Below are positions 9,201 through 17,228 of a stretch of 64,000 nucleotides of DNA, one piece after another (position 1 is the stretch's first letter; the number at the start of each line of letters is the position of its first letter). A program made the position numbers and the translations under genes. Under the pieces are notes generated by a model. That model saw nothing but the letters and a program-made list of their open reading frames with translations. It did not search any database and had not been told where the DNA came from. Source of the stretch: Rhodanobacteraceae bacterium (GTDB lineage Bacteria > Pseudomonadota > Gammaproteobacteria > Xanthomonadales > Rhodanobacteraceae); contig JAEUPP010000033.1 of assembly GCA_016790075.1 (NCBI GenBank), positions 17,448-81,447 of the forward strand. The letters are read 5' to 3'.

Positions 9201-9475
9201 CGTCGGTGGAGGCCGCGCTGCGCGAACAGTTCGACCGCTGGCTGCATCCGGTCAACGGTGGTCCCGAAGGGCGAGGCTGGCCGTTTGGTGCGTCGCTGTG
9301 CCTGTCCCATATCGCGGCGCTGATTGAGGCGACTCCCAGCCTGGACCACGCCGTGCGCCTGGCGTTTCGCGCCGACGGCGCCAGCGCCGGCGACGTGCTC
9401 ACGCTCCCGCCCGACGCGCTGCCCGCTGCCGGACTGCACGAAATCAAGCTCGAGCTGACGGTCGCCGGAGGATAG
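6263..9475 (+). CDS. Large baseplate protein J/gp6-like (Afp11-type)
   Basis: A 1070-residue baseplate wedge protein. The start S-L-A-P-V-L-P-D-P-R-D, the Y-x-P-A-W segment and A-F-L-E-T-L-G-N-S-L-L-P are typical of the eCIS gp6/J family. The conserved core is in the C-terminal third: H-Y-A-L-E-R-T-R-G-R-V-I-F-G-D near residue 790, G-G-A-I-A-L-S-F-I-T-G-x-G-E-A-G-N-V-P, D-R-A-S-F-R-L-R-H-R-G-R-A-V-A-A-D-D-Y-A-W, and the closing P-V-N-G-G-P-E-G-R-G-W-P-F-G. The central ~400 residues look like stacked beta domains. In T4, gp6 forms the ring that signals baseplate opening. The downstream paralogue shares the same C-terminal core, so the two probably form a heteromeric wedge. Confidence 0.88.
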   Translation: MSLAPVLPDPRDTAAIEVALRARVPGYLPAWTAAAVDETAGAALLRVLARYRAIFAEGLNAAPARVQLAFLETLGNSLLPGQPARVPLVFELLATSPQDVFLTAHSQVAAKLPPPPALLTGETEAGAATRDAPRYFTTRSVALSRARLAALYSADPRVDAYADHTAAVRTGFTAFERLGGMGHTLYLGHGELFSLAGTAEVNLSFDMAGEGIADRLLMLEWEYLSTDGWLPLTVEEDTTARCTVDGRIRLRKNCGPDSKRDTLFGADSYWIRASAATAPAAARVLEIRPKGLLLDRAGALLPGDIVTVEGQFTARVTSGTNRTIQLDANPPGLREDVLLRVFDITPPLGAETEARLGPPPRVDLIRARVGFSKSDLKPDQAFAGSAPVDLDNVFYPFGLQPVSYATFYLACDDAFSRKGAAVEIAFTFKQVGKAGSGGLTLAYEYFDGSEWSALSTSLPVKLDDVSDRLQQAGAITFNCPEDWAQNAVNGRKHYWMRLRIDAGDYGAPVKLAVVDDGSGNMVVSATPSDLKPPVLASIRISYTYFTNSRLLDYCYASNNFITVDHSEDCRWTRRPFSPFLHNADRDPSLNFGFDQKLPPGLVSLYVHGTAADGAPAASPFIWEYRVAEGWNELTVLDESAGLRRPGMIQFIGPSDAEPADGLGGRLYRVRARLKPGERLEPAPVSGLWTNAVWGAQGEAVSRETIGRSDGNPDQVLSVPPQRIPVLSGELVEVREWAGRGEGWRSAVDGVAEADLRFERDPVSGDPRAVWVRWSGREHLLESGPDDRHYALERTRGRVIFGDDVCGRIPPGGAAIALSFITGIGEAGNVPAHTITELRTGAAYLQSVDNPVAADGGVGPEALDAVIDRASFRLRHRGRAVAADDYAWLAREASPMVARARCLRVTDAQGRARPGAVTVVIVPRGSTRQPQPGAELRRRVREMLVAVCPPAVAARLRVSGPRYVAVGVLAHVVLAEVEAATSVEAALREQFDRWLHPVNGGPEGRGWPFGASLCLSHIAALIEATPSLDHAVRLAFRADGASAGDVLTLPPDALPAAGLHEIKLELTVAGG

Positions 9476-9479
9476 CCCC

Positions 9480-11471
9480 ATGCCGCTACCGAAACCGACA
9501 TTGGACACGCGCAGCTTCGACCAGCTGGTCGACGAAGGCCGCGCGCTGATTCCGCGGCTGGCGCCGTTGTGGACCGATCACAACTACAGCGATCCGGGCA
9601 TCACGCTGATCGACCTGATGGCCTGGCTGACCGAGATGGACTTGTTCCGCCTCGACCGGGTCAGCGACGAGCAGGTGCGTGCCTTCCTGCGTCTGGTCGG
9701 GGTGACGCCACGGGCGCCGCAGGTGGCGCAGGCCGTACTGCTGCTGCAGGCCGCCAGTGAACAGCCGCTGCCCGCTGGCTTGCAGCTCGCCGGCGGCTTC
9801 CAGACGCAGGAAGCGATTACCGTATCGTCGGCCCGGCTGACCCAGGTGCTGGCCAGCGACGGGCGCGACCTCAGCGCCGCCAACACCAGCGCGCAGCCCT
9901 GGCTACCCTTTGCCGGCGAGATGCGCAATGACACGGCGCTGTACCTCGGCTTCGATGCACCGCTGGCCAGCGCGGGCGCGACGCTGAGCCTGTGGGTATG
10001 GACTCCGGATCATGTCGCCGACGGCGCCACGCGCTCGCGCCTGATCGAGGAGTGGACCCAGGCCACGGAGGCGCGGACCAGCTGGTGTAGCGCCGACCTG
10101 GGCCAGTTGCCGTCGTGGCACGAGCATCACGACGTGCGCTTGCGCTGGGAGTTCCATGCCGGTGCTGGCGCATGGAAGCCGCTGCACGCCGTCGTCGACG
10201 AAACACGTGCCTTGACCTTGACCGGTCCAGTGCGTTTCGAGGCTCCCGCCGGCCACGTCGCCGGTGGACCGCAGGCGGCAGGATTCTGGCTGCGCGCGCG
10301 TCGCGTGGCGGGCCGCTACGAATGCCCGCGGCCGTTGCTGCGCATCGGGTTCAACGCGCTGCGTGCGGCGCACGCGAGCGACGCCGATGCGGTCGGCTTG
10401 CCGGCCAGCCTCGGCCGGGCGCAGGCGGCCTACGAGATCGCCAAGACGCCCGTGGTCGCCGGTACCACGCAGCTCGAAGTGCTGCTTGCCGGCCTGCCGG
10501 AAGGCGAGTGGAGCGAGGTCGCCAACTTCGACCGGAGCGGCCCGCACGACCGCCATTACGTGCTCGAACCCGAGCGTGCGCGCCTGGTCTTCGGCGACGG
10601 CCGGCGCGGCCGCGTGGTGCCGGCCGGCGCCACGCAGTCGGTGCGCTTGCGCCTGGGCGGCGGCGTCGCGGGCAATGTTGCCGCGCATACGCTGCAGCAG
10701 TGGCTGGACAATGTGCATAACGCTACTTTGCTGCCTGGCTGGCCGGTGCCGGGTCTGATGCTGGAACATCCCTATGCGGCGGCTGGCGGTGCCGCTGCCG
10801 AAACGCTCAAGGCCGCCACCGCGCGCGCCATTGCCGCGCAGCGCGATCGCACGCGCGCCGTGAACCTGGACGATATCGAAGCGTTGGCCCTGGACGTGCC
10901 TGGCGTATACGCCACACGCGCCATCGCCGAACGGCATCCGGCGTTCCCGTGCTGGCGCGCGGCGGGCTGTATCACGCTCGTCGTCGTGCCCGACTGCGCC
11001 GGTCCACGTCCCACACCCACGCCGGGTCTGTGCGCCGCCGTGCGCCGCCATCTCGACCGGCGCCGCACACCGGCCACCGAGCTGCACGTGATCGGCCCAA
11101 GTTATTTCCCGGTTGCTGTCGTCGCGAGCCTGCAGGCGAGCACCGGTGCGCTACCGGGCGAGGTGCGAGCCACCGTGCTGCGGGTGCTCGAGCGCTACTT
11201 CGATCCCTTGCGCGGCGGCCCGGACGGCAAGGGCTGGCCGATAGGCCGCGATGTATTCCGCGGCGAAATCCTGGCGCTGCTCGCGGCAACCCCGGGCGTG
11301 GCCTGCGTGCTTGAGCTGGGGCTGGCTGGCGAGGGCGACGCCGCGCCGCGCTGCGCCAACCTGCCGCTATGCGACGAGGCTCTCGTCGTTTCCGGAACGC
11401 ACACGATCACCGTGTCGGGTGCGGCGCCCATCCGTATCGTCGACAGGAGCATTCCGCATGACTGTCCCTAA
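9480..11471 (+). CDS. Second baseplate protein J-like (gp6 family)
   Basis: A 663-residue paralogue of the preceding wedge protein. Its start (L-P-K-P-T-L-D-T-R-S-F then L-V-D-E-G-R-A-L-I-P-R, W-T-D-H-N-Y-S-D-P-G-I-T-L-I-D-L-M-A-W-L-T-E) is the classic N-terminus of the Afp12-type J protein. The C-terminal half repeats the core of its neighbour: H-Y-V-L-E-P-E-R-A-R-L-V-F-G-D-G-R-R-G, a G-N-V-A-A-H-T-L turn, R-A-V-N-L-D-D-I-E-A-L-A, and P-L-R-G-G-P-D-G-K-G-W-P-I-G-R-D-V. It begins 4 bases after the first J gene and overlaps the next gene by 14 bases. The pair is normal for eCIS, and the domain assignment is firm. Confidence 0.9.
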   Translation: MPLPKPTLDTRSFDQLVDEGRALIPRLAPLWTDHNYSDPGITLIDLMAWLTEMDLFRLDRVSDEQVRAFLRLVGVTPRAPQVAQAVLLLQAASEQPLPAGLQLAGGFQTQEAITVSSARLTQVLASDGRDLSAANTSAQPWLPFAGEMRNDTALYLGFDAPLASAGATLSLWVWTPDHVADGATRSRLIEEWTQATEARTSWCSADLGQLPSWHEHHDVRLRWEFHAGAGAWKPLHAVVDETRALTLTGPVRFEAPAGHVAGGPQAAGFWLRARRVAGRYECPRPLLRIGFNALRAAHASDADAVGLPASLGRAQAAYEIAKTPVVAGTTQLEVLLAGLPEGEWSEVANFDRSGPHDRHYVLEPERARLVFGDGRRGRVVPAGATQSVRLRLGGGVAGNVAAHTLQQWLDNVHNATLLPGWPVPGLMLEHPYAAAGGAAAETLKAATARAIAAQRDRTRAVNLDDIEALALDVPGVYATRAIAERHPAFPCWRAAGCITLVVVPDCAGPRPTPTPGLCAAVRRHLDRRRTPATELHVIGPSYFPVAVVASLQASTGALPGEVRATVLRVLERYFDPLRGGPDGKGWPIGRDVFRGEILALLAATPGVACVLELGLAGEGDAAPRCANLPLCDEALVVSGTHTITVSGAAPIRIVDRSIPHDCP

Positions 11472-12891
11472 TGCCAAGCTGCCCGAGGCGCCGCTGGAGC
11501 GCTTGAACTATTACAACAGCCAGCGCCTGGAGGCGGTCGATTTCCGCCTCGAGCAGCAGTACCACATGCGTGTGCGCCGCTGCTTGAACCGGGCGCTGTA
11601 CTCGGCCGGCATCGCCAGCGGGCTGGAGGTGAAGGCCGATCCGGCCGACAAGCACGCTGTGCGTGTCTCGCCCGGCCTCGCCCTCGACGCCGACGGCCGC
11701 GAAATCATCCTGCTCGAAGAGCGCATCGTGCGCGTACGCGGCACGCCGCGCCGCGCCGACGGCGTGCAGTTCGGCAACTATCTCGTCATCGCCTACGGCG
11801 AGAGCAAGGTGGCGCCGCTGCAGGACGGTTGCCGCGTACAGCCCGGCAAACCGGCCGCTGCCGAGGTGGGCTGCTGCGGTGGCAGCCGTTCCTCCTGCAG
11901 CTGTGGCGGGCAATGCAGCCAGTGTGGCGGCGATGCTGGCGTCGACCTCAGCTGGGGCGCGCCATCACGCATCCGCAACGAGCCGGCCATCACGATGCAG
12001 GATGCCTGGCCGTCGGAGCAGCAGGGCAAGACCCTGCTTGCGCAGATCGTCATGAACGAGCAGTGCCAGGTGGTCGAGGTGCGCTCGGGCATGCGCCGCT
12101 ATGCCACCGCGATCAAACCGCCCAACACCACGCCGATCAGCCTCGAAGGCGAGAAGGACATCGACAAGGACAATCCGAAAGTCCTGCGTTTCCATGTCGA
12201 AGGCGGCTTTCCCGATACCGCGCTGCTGTATCTGCAGGGTTTTGCGTTCTCCTCGCTGTACTACACGGAGCTGGGCCGGCATACGCACACGCTGACGGTG
12301 ACGCTGGATCCGGCGCCTGCGGTCGCTCCGCATGTGCATTCACTCGACGCCGTGAAGACCACGGTGCAGCCTGCACATACGCACACGGTGAAAGCGGACA
12401 CCGACGATTCCGGCAACGGCATCGAACTCGAAAGCGCCGATCAGCGCAGCGATCTCACCACTCAGGTCGACATGGAGTTGAGCAAGGAGGCCGAACACTC
12501 CCACGGCTTCGATCCCGGCACGACGACGGGTACCAGCGGCGGCGCTGCGGCGCACAACCACACGGTACACAGCTCGCTGCTCAACGCCGGCGTGACCGAC
12601 GTCGTGGCGCGCACCGGCGGCGGCGAAAAAGCACTCAAACATTTCAACGACCTGCGGGTGCAGTTCGACGGCGCGGATATCACGCCGCAGATACTGGCGC
12701 AGCTCGTCGTGCTTGATCCCGGCTGGACCAAGCTCGGTGACGGCCAGCCCACGCATGAGCTGGTCAAGAACGGCACCGGCGCGATCGACCTGCGCCAGCT
12801 CGGCGTCGACCTCAGTCCCGGCGCCCACACGCTGGTATTCGCTGTGAGTGCCGGCGGCGGGCAACTGCACTACAACCTCTATGTGAGTTGA
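11458..12891 (+). CDS. Fibre-like eCIS protein with Cys cluster and HxH motifs
   Basis: A 477-residue protein. Residues ~12-60 carry a module (E-R-L-N-Y-Y-N-S-Q-R-L-E-A-V-D-F-R-L-E-Q, then R-R-x-L-N-R-x-L-Y-S-A-G-I-A-S-G-L-E-V) that recurs in the genes at 15036 and 17229. Next comes a small beta domain, then a cysteine cluster at about residues 137-160 with CC, CSC and CxxC spacing. A stretch rich in His-x-His motifs follows (HTHT, HVHS, HTHT, HSHG, HNHT between 12280 and 12570). In T4 long tail fibre gp37 such HxH motifs bind iron on the trimer axis. The C-terminal domain is a compact beta fold. The start ATG at 11458 lies inside the J gene (14-base overlap). A receptor-binding or fibre role is inferred. 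Confidence 0.7.
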   Translation: MTVPNAKLPEAPLERLNYYNSQRLEAVDFRLEQQYHMRVRRCLNRALYSAGIASGLEVKADPADKHAVRVSPGLALDADGREIILLEERIVRVRGTPRRADGVQFGNYLVIAYGESKVAPLQDGCRVQPGKPAAAEVGCCGGSRSSCSCGGQCSQCGGDAGVDLSWGAPSRIRNEPAITMQDAWPSEQQGKTLLAQIVMNEQCQVVEVRSGMRRYATAIKPPNTTPISLEGEKDIDKDNPKVLRFHVEGGFPDTALLYLQGFAFSSLYYTELGRHTHTLTVTLDPAPAVAPHVHSLDAVKTTVQPAHTHTVKADTDDSGNGIELESADQRSDLTTQVDMELSKEAEHSHGFDPGTTTGTSGGAAAHNHTVHSSLLNAGVTDVVARTGGGEKALKHFNDLRVQFDGADITPQILAQLVVLDPGWTKLGDGQPTHELVKNGTGAIDLRQLGVDLSPGAHTLVFAVSAGGGQLHYNLYVS

Positions 12892-12894
12892 GTC

Positions 12895-14985
12895 ATGTAT
12901 CCGACTCGATACCTCTACCTGCGCGACCGCCGCCACTGGGAGGCTTCCATCACTGGCCTGATCGCCGACGAAGACGGCGTGCTGACCCTGGCCCGCGTGC
13001 CGGCACCCGCGACCCCTGTGTCGCTGCCCGGCCCGTGGGAAGTCGAACCCTCCGGGCTGGCGGCGGCGGCCTGCTGCGGCCTGTTCGTCAGCGACGCCGA
13101 GCATGCGCTGGTGCGCTACCGCGACGGCCTCTGCGCGACCGAGGCCGTGCTGCCGGCAGCAACAGGCTGCGCGCCGCCGACTTTCGTTCTGCCACTTGGA
13201 CTCGCGCTGGACCGGCACTGGCTTGCGCTGGCCGATGGCGTGCAGGGGCGGGTGCTGCTGTTTGCGGCTACTGACCTGCGGCCAGTGCGCACACTGAGCG
13301 GATTCGTTGAACCGGTAGCTGTGGCGCTGGATGCGGTGGGCTGGTTGTATGTGCTCGATCGCGGTGCCAGACGGGTGCGGCGTTTCCTGCCGCGCGGCGC
13401 TGAAGACATCGCCTACGGCAACGCGCTGGGCAAGCATCTGGTACGGCCAGTGGCACTCGCCCTGGACGCCGAGGGGGCTTTGCTGGTGGCCGATGCCGAC
13501 AGCGAAAGCGTCCTGCGCTTCGATGTGCGGGGTGTGCCGGATGCCGCTGCGTTCGCCTTGCTGCCCGGCTGGAAACCGCGTGCGCTGGCCGTGCGCGGCA
13601 CCCGCGCCTATATCGCCGATGCCGCCGACGGTTCCATACGCGTCTTCGACGCTGGTGTCGCGATTGGCATCGTGCCGGACTTTCGCGGACCCGTTGCAGC
13701 GCTCGCGGTCAGCGACGACGGTTCGCTGCACATCAAGGCCGGCAGCGGTGGCGAAGTGATCGTGGCCTGCGCCGGGCGCGGCCTGGTCGCCCGGGGGGAG
13801 CTCCTCGCCGGTCCATTCGATGCGGGTGAACGGGACGGTTGGGAGCGTGCAGCCCTGCAGGTCACGACGCCGCCGGGTGCAGGTACCACGTTCGAGCTCT
13901 TCTTTGACGAGAGCGAGCTGCCTCCCGCAGCGAACGACTGGATGCCGGCCCGCTGTGACGATCTGCTGCTGGTCAACGTCTGGCCGTCGCCCCTGCCGCC
14001 GCCGCAACCGGCGATGCGGCGCTTCCTCTGGCTGCGCGTGCGCCTGCAGGCGGGCAGCGCGACGGAAAGTCCGCGGCTTGCCCAAGTGTTCGCCGCCACG
14101 GCCGACGAGGACTACCGCCGCTATCTGCCGTCGATTTATGCCGAACAGGATGACGACGCAACGCTGGAACATCTGCTTGGCCTGATGCGCAGCGAAATCG
14201 GCGACGGCGAGGCTCGCCTGGGCGCGCTGCCGCAGGCCCTGTCGCCGGCTTTCGCGCCTGCCGCGTCGCTGCCCTGGCTTGCCGCATGGCTAGGCTTTGA
14301 ACTCCCGCAGGGGCTTGCTATCGACCAGCGGCGCGAAGTGCTCGCGCGAGTGTGGGCGCTGTACCGCCATCGCGGCACGCTCACCGGTCTGATCGAATTC
14401 ATCCACTTGTACACTGGAGTAAAGGCGCAGGTGCTGGAGTGGTATCGCGAACGCAAGCTGTGGCAGCTCGACACCAGCGCCGCGCTCGGCTTCGACACAC
14501 GGCTGCCGCCGGCGGCGGCGGACGGCCTGAGCGTGGCCGATCCCGCCATCCTGCGCGACAGCGAGCCCGCCTGGGGCTGCGCAGTGCCTGATCGCGTTGT
14601 CGCCGGACACGCCGTGGTCGGCGCCGACCGGCCGCTGGCGAAGGCCGACATCGGCTCGCTGCTGTTCGACGACGAGGCGCACCGCATCACGGTGCTGGTG
14701 CCGGCTGGCCGTGCGCCGGACGAAGCCACGCGTCAGCGCGTGCGCGACGTGGTCGCAGCCGAAGCACCAGCGCATGTGCTGTGCGAGGTCTGCTTCGTCG
14801 AACCGCTGTTGCGTATCGGTCTGCAGGCGCGCATCGGCATCGACACTGTAATCGGCAGCGGCGCCACGCCGCTGCGCCTCGACGAAATACGTTTGGGCGA
14901 GGGCGCGCGCCTTGAAGGCCGTGCGGGCGCCGGGGCTGGCATCGGCCAGGATGCACGTATAGGAAGAAATCTTGTTCTCGCTTGA
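12895..14985 (+). CDS. Beta-propeller fused to phage tail protein I-like domain
   Basis: A 696-residue protein. Residues ~1-290 look like a six-bladed NHL-type propeller: repeated P-x-G-L-A-L-D, V-A-L-D-A-V-G-W-L-Y-V-L-D-R-G and V-A-L-D-A-E-G-A-L-L-V-A-D-A-D-S motifs. After a linking beta domain, residues ~400-600 match the eCIS gpI/tail-protein domain: R-R-Y-L-P-S-I-Y-A-E-Q-D, then P-W-L-A-A-W-L-G-F-E-L, R-R-E-V-L-A-R-V-W-A-L-Y-R-H-R-G-T-L-T-G-L. The C-terminus is Gly/Ile-rich with short regular steps (I-G-L-Q-A-R-I-G-I-D and G-E-G-A-R-L-E-G-R-A-G-A), possibly a left-handed helix or needle. gpI proteins join baseplate to fibre. The propeller may display the fibre or bind glycans, which is inference. 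Confidence 0.8.
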   Translation: MYPTRYLYLRDRRHWEASITGLIADEDGVLTLARVPAPATPVSLPGPWEVEPSGLAAAACCGLFVSDAEHALVRYRDGLCATEAVLPAATGCAPPTFVLPLGLALDRHWLALADGVQGRVLLFAATDLRPVRTLSGFVEPVAVALDAVGWLYVLDRGARRVRRFLPRGAEDIAYGNALGKHLVRPVALALDAEGALLVADADSESVLRFDVRGVPDAAAFALLPGWKPRALAVRGTRAYIADAADGSIRVFDAGVAIGIVPDFRGPVAALAVSDDGSLHIKAGSGGEVIVACAGRGLVARGELLAGPFDAGERDGWERAALQVTTPPGAGTTFELFFDESELPPAANDWMPARCDDLLLVNVWPSPLPPPQPAMRRFLWLRVRLQAGSATESPRLAQVFAATADEDYRRYLPSIYAEQDDDATLEHLLGLMRSEIGDGEARLGALPQALSPAFAPAASLPWLAAWLGFELPQGLAIDQRREVLARVWALYRHRGTLTGLIEFIHLYTGVKAQVLEWYRERKLWQLDTSAALGFDTRLPPAAADGLSVADPAILRDSEPAWGCAVPDRVVAGHAVVGADRPLAKADIGSLLFDDEAHRITVLVPAGRAPDEATRQRVRDVVAAEAPAHVLCEVCFVEPLLRIGLQARIGIDTVIGSGATPLRLDEIRLGEGARLEGRAGAGAGIGQDARIGRNLVLA

Positions 14986-15015
14986 TTGGAAAATGATCAG
15001 TAGTTCATTTTTCAA
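14986..15015 (+). promoter_or_regulatory. AT-rich hairpin between eCIS genes
   Basis: An 11-base-pair stem (TTGGAAAATGA at 14986-14996 pairing with TCATTTTTCAA at 15005-15015, one G-U pair) with an 8-base loop. It starts directly after the TGA of the propeller-gpI gene and ends 20 bases before the next ATG. It is strikingly AT-rich in a GC-rich operon and is the largest gap in the operon so far. It could be an attenuator, an mRNA-processing or stability element that lowers expression of the last two genes, or an AT-rich insertion scar. No long U tract follows. Confidence 0.5.
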
Positions 15016-15035
15016 TAAACCGCCAGGAGAGCGCC

Positions 15036-17207
15036 ATGAGTTGCTGCAATTCGGATTCGGACCATGCCTATGCCGCGGGCAGCGGCAAGCTCGACGCGCC
15101 CAGGCGCAATCGCTACTACTTCAGCAAGATGATGGATGTGCTTCAGTTCGAGATGGAGCAGTCCTACGGCAATAGCAAGCGCTGGCTGCTCAATCGGCTC
15201 TCGCTGGGCACTGGCGTGTTGTGCGGGTTGAACGTCAAGGTGGACGGCAAGTACCTGTGCGTCACGCCGGGTGTCGCCATCGACACGTTCGGGCACGAGG
15301 TGATCGTGCCCGGCCGCTACTGCCTCGATCCATGGCTGTTGCCCGACGAGTGCGGCCGGCCGACGCGCGAACTGTCGCGCAACGAAGCACACCGGGTCAC
15401 CCTGTGCCTCGGCTATCGCGAATGCCTGGCCGACCAGGCGCCAGTACTGGTCACTGACTGCCGCTCCGAGCAACTGTGCGAAGCGGGCAGTGTGGTCGAG
15501 TCGTTCAACCTGTGGGTGCACGAGGACTGGCCGAAGTCAGGGCCTGGCCTGTGTGAAGCACTGAACGATGCAACCGCCACGGCCGGCTACCAGGTAGTCG
15601 CAACCGTCGACGTAGGCGGCCGGCCGCTCGGTGTGGCCGTCGCCGCCAACGGCAAGCGCGCGCTCGTCATCAACGAGGCCGCTGCCGTGCCGACACTGCA
15701 AGTGCTCGACCTCACGAGCAACACCGTCGTGCACACGTTTTCCGGCCTCGCGAAAGCGCCGCTGGGCGGCGTCAGCATCGCGCCCGACGGCGGCGCGATT
15801 TTCGTCACGCACGCCGACGGCGTGGTCGTCGTGAATCTCGACACGGTGACGCCGAAGGCTGAGGTGCTGCTCGCCGATATCGCCTACGGCGCCTGCGCCG
15901 CCAGCCACGCGGGCACACGCCTGTACGCGATCAATACGACAAAGAAACTGGTCGAGCAGATCGACGTCGCAACACGCACGGTCACGCCGGTGAAGCCGGC
16001 CAAGCGGCCGACCGATCTCGCCGTATCGTCCGACAGCTCGGTGTTGTTCGTCGTCGACGCTGACAGCAAGACGCTGTTCGCGATCGACACCGCAGCCAAT
16101 ACCCTGCGCTATACGGAGTCGACGGACCGGCCGACGCGCTCGCTGGCGGCGACGGGCAAGGCCGGCGCGATCGACGCCTGGTCGGCGCACGACGCCGGCG
16201 GCGCGCGGCGCTTCAACGACACCGGCATCGTCGGCGACGTGATTTTCACGGCAAACGCTGGTGACAGCGCTTTCACCAGCGATGGCGCGCGTTACTACGT
16301 CACACACACGGCCAGCGACTCGGCGGGCGAGGTGGTCGTGCTCGCGCGCACTGACGCGAAAGAAATCGCGCGGCTGCCGGTCGGCAAGGCACCAGTCGGC
16401 ATCGCCATCGTGCCCGGACGCCTGCGCGGCCTGATTGCCAACGCCGATAGCGGCACGGTCACAGTGATCGACGTGGCCAGCCTGCGCCAGCGGCTGTGCA
16501 AGGCCTTGCTCGGCCCGTGCCCCGAACCGGAAGACAAGCCCTGCATCGAACTCGCGACGGTGGAACTGCTGCCCGATGGCAGCATCGGCAAAGTGGACGT
16601 GTGTACGCATCGCGTGCGCCTGCTCAGCAACGAGACCCTGCTGGAACTCATACTGTGCCTGGCCGACCGGCTCGACACATGTTGCGGCGGCCACGTACCG
16701 CCGCAGGAACCGCCTCCGCCGGTCGTGAACCTGCTCAAGGTCACCGGGGTCGAGTTCTTCGACCTGCGCGGCAAGCGTATCGCCCTGCAGCATCCGGAAC
16801 AGATCACGACGTTCAAGGCGGCGGACAACTTCAATCGTATCCGCCTCACCTTCGACCGGCCGGTGGATCTTTCCACCATTACCACCGGCCCGATCGCGCT
16901 GGACCCGAAGACATTCAGCCTGCTGGTCACGTCGAGCTGGAGCACGGCGCCGCTCAACGCCGTCGCCGGCACGGCGGTGCTCGCGTCGCCGAATGCGGTC
17001 GACTACACGATAGGGCCGGAACCGCGCACCTTCATTGGCGGCGACTACAAGCTCGTGCTGTTCGGCAACGTCGACCCCAGCGGCACGCGGCCGGTGGCCA
17101 AGGCGACCGACGGCAGCGTGCTCGACGGCGAACCGTCCGGCTTCCCGAGCGGCAACGGCACGCCCGGCGGCAACTTCACCATCAAGTTCATCTCCGTACC
17201 GCAATAG
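15036..17207 (+). CDS. eCIS-associated protein: shared N-module, beta-propeller, Ig-like end
   Basis: A 723-residue protein with a GGAGAG ribosome site. Residues ~24-70 carry the shared module (R-R-N-R-Y-Y-F-S-K-M-M-D-V-L-Q-F-E-M-E-Q-S-Y, then R-W-L-L-N-R-L-S-L-G-T-G-V-L-C-G-L-N-V), followed by a Cys-rich beta domain. Residues ~180-490 form a YVTN/Lvi-type propeller with repeated G-G-R-P-L-G-V-A-V-A-A-N-G-K-R-A-L-V-I-N, P-T-D-L-A-V-S-S-D-S-S-V-L-F-V and P-V-G-I-A-I-V-P-G-R-L-R-G-L-I-A-N-A-D blades. A Pro-rich linker (P-P-Q-E-P-P-P-P) leads to an Ig-like domain (~560-720). It probably sits at the periphery of the particle as a binding protein. No catalytic motif is visible. Confidence 0.7.
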   Translation: MSCCNSDSDHAYAAGSGKLDAPRRNRYYFSKMMDVLQFEMEQSYGNSKRWLLNRLSLGTGVLCGLNVKVDGKYLCVTPGVAIDTFGHEVIVPGRYCLDPWLLPDECGRPTRELSRNEAHRVTLCLGYRECLADQAPVLVTDCRSEQLCEAGSVVESFNLWVHEDWPKSGPGLCEALNDATATAGYQVVATVDVGGRPLGVAVAANGKRALVINEAAAVPTLQVLDLTSNTVVHTFSGLAKAPLGGVSIAPDGGAIFVTHADGVVVVNLDTVTPKAEVLLADIAYGACAASHAGTRLYAINTTKKLVEQIDVATRTVTPVKPAKRPTDLAVSSDSSVLFVVDADSKTLFAIDTAANTLRYTESTDRPTRSLAATGKAGAIDAWSAHDAGGARRFNDTGIVGDVIFTANAGDSAFTSDGARYYVTHTASDSAGEVVVLARTDAKEIARLPVGKAPVGIAIVPGRLRGLIANADSGTVTVIDVASLRQRLCKALLGPCPEPEDKPCIELATVELLPDGSIGKVDVCTHRVRLLSNETLLELILCLADRLDTCCGGHVPPQEPPPPVVNLLKVTGVEFFDLRGKRIALQHPEQITTFKAADNFNRIRLTFDRPVDLSTITTGPIALDPKTFSLLVTSSWSTAPLNAVAGTAVLASPNAVDYTIGPEPRTFIGGDYKLVLFGNVDPSGTRPVAKATDGSVLDGEPSGFPSGNGTPGGNFTIKFISVPQ

Positions 17208-17228
17208 CGCAGCCGCGAGGAAATCATC

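Noticed and set aside
9903-11087. Long antisense frame inside the second J gene
   Set aside because: Same reason: no domain, no ribosome site, lies across a conserved baseplate gene.
12340-14172. 610-residue antisense frame across the fibre and gpI genes
   Set aside because: It spans two real genes and shows no protein family pattern.
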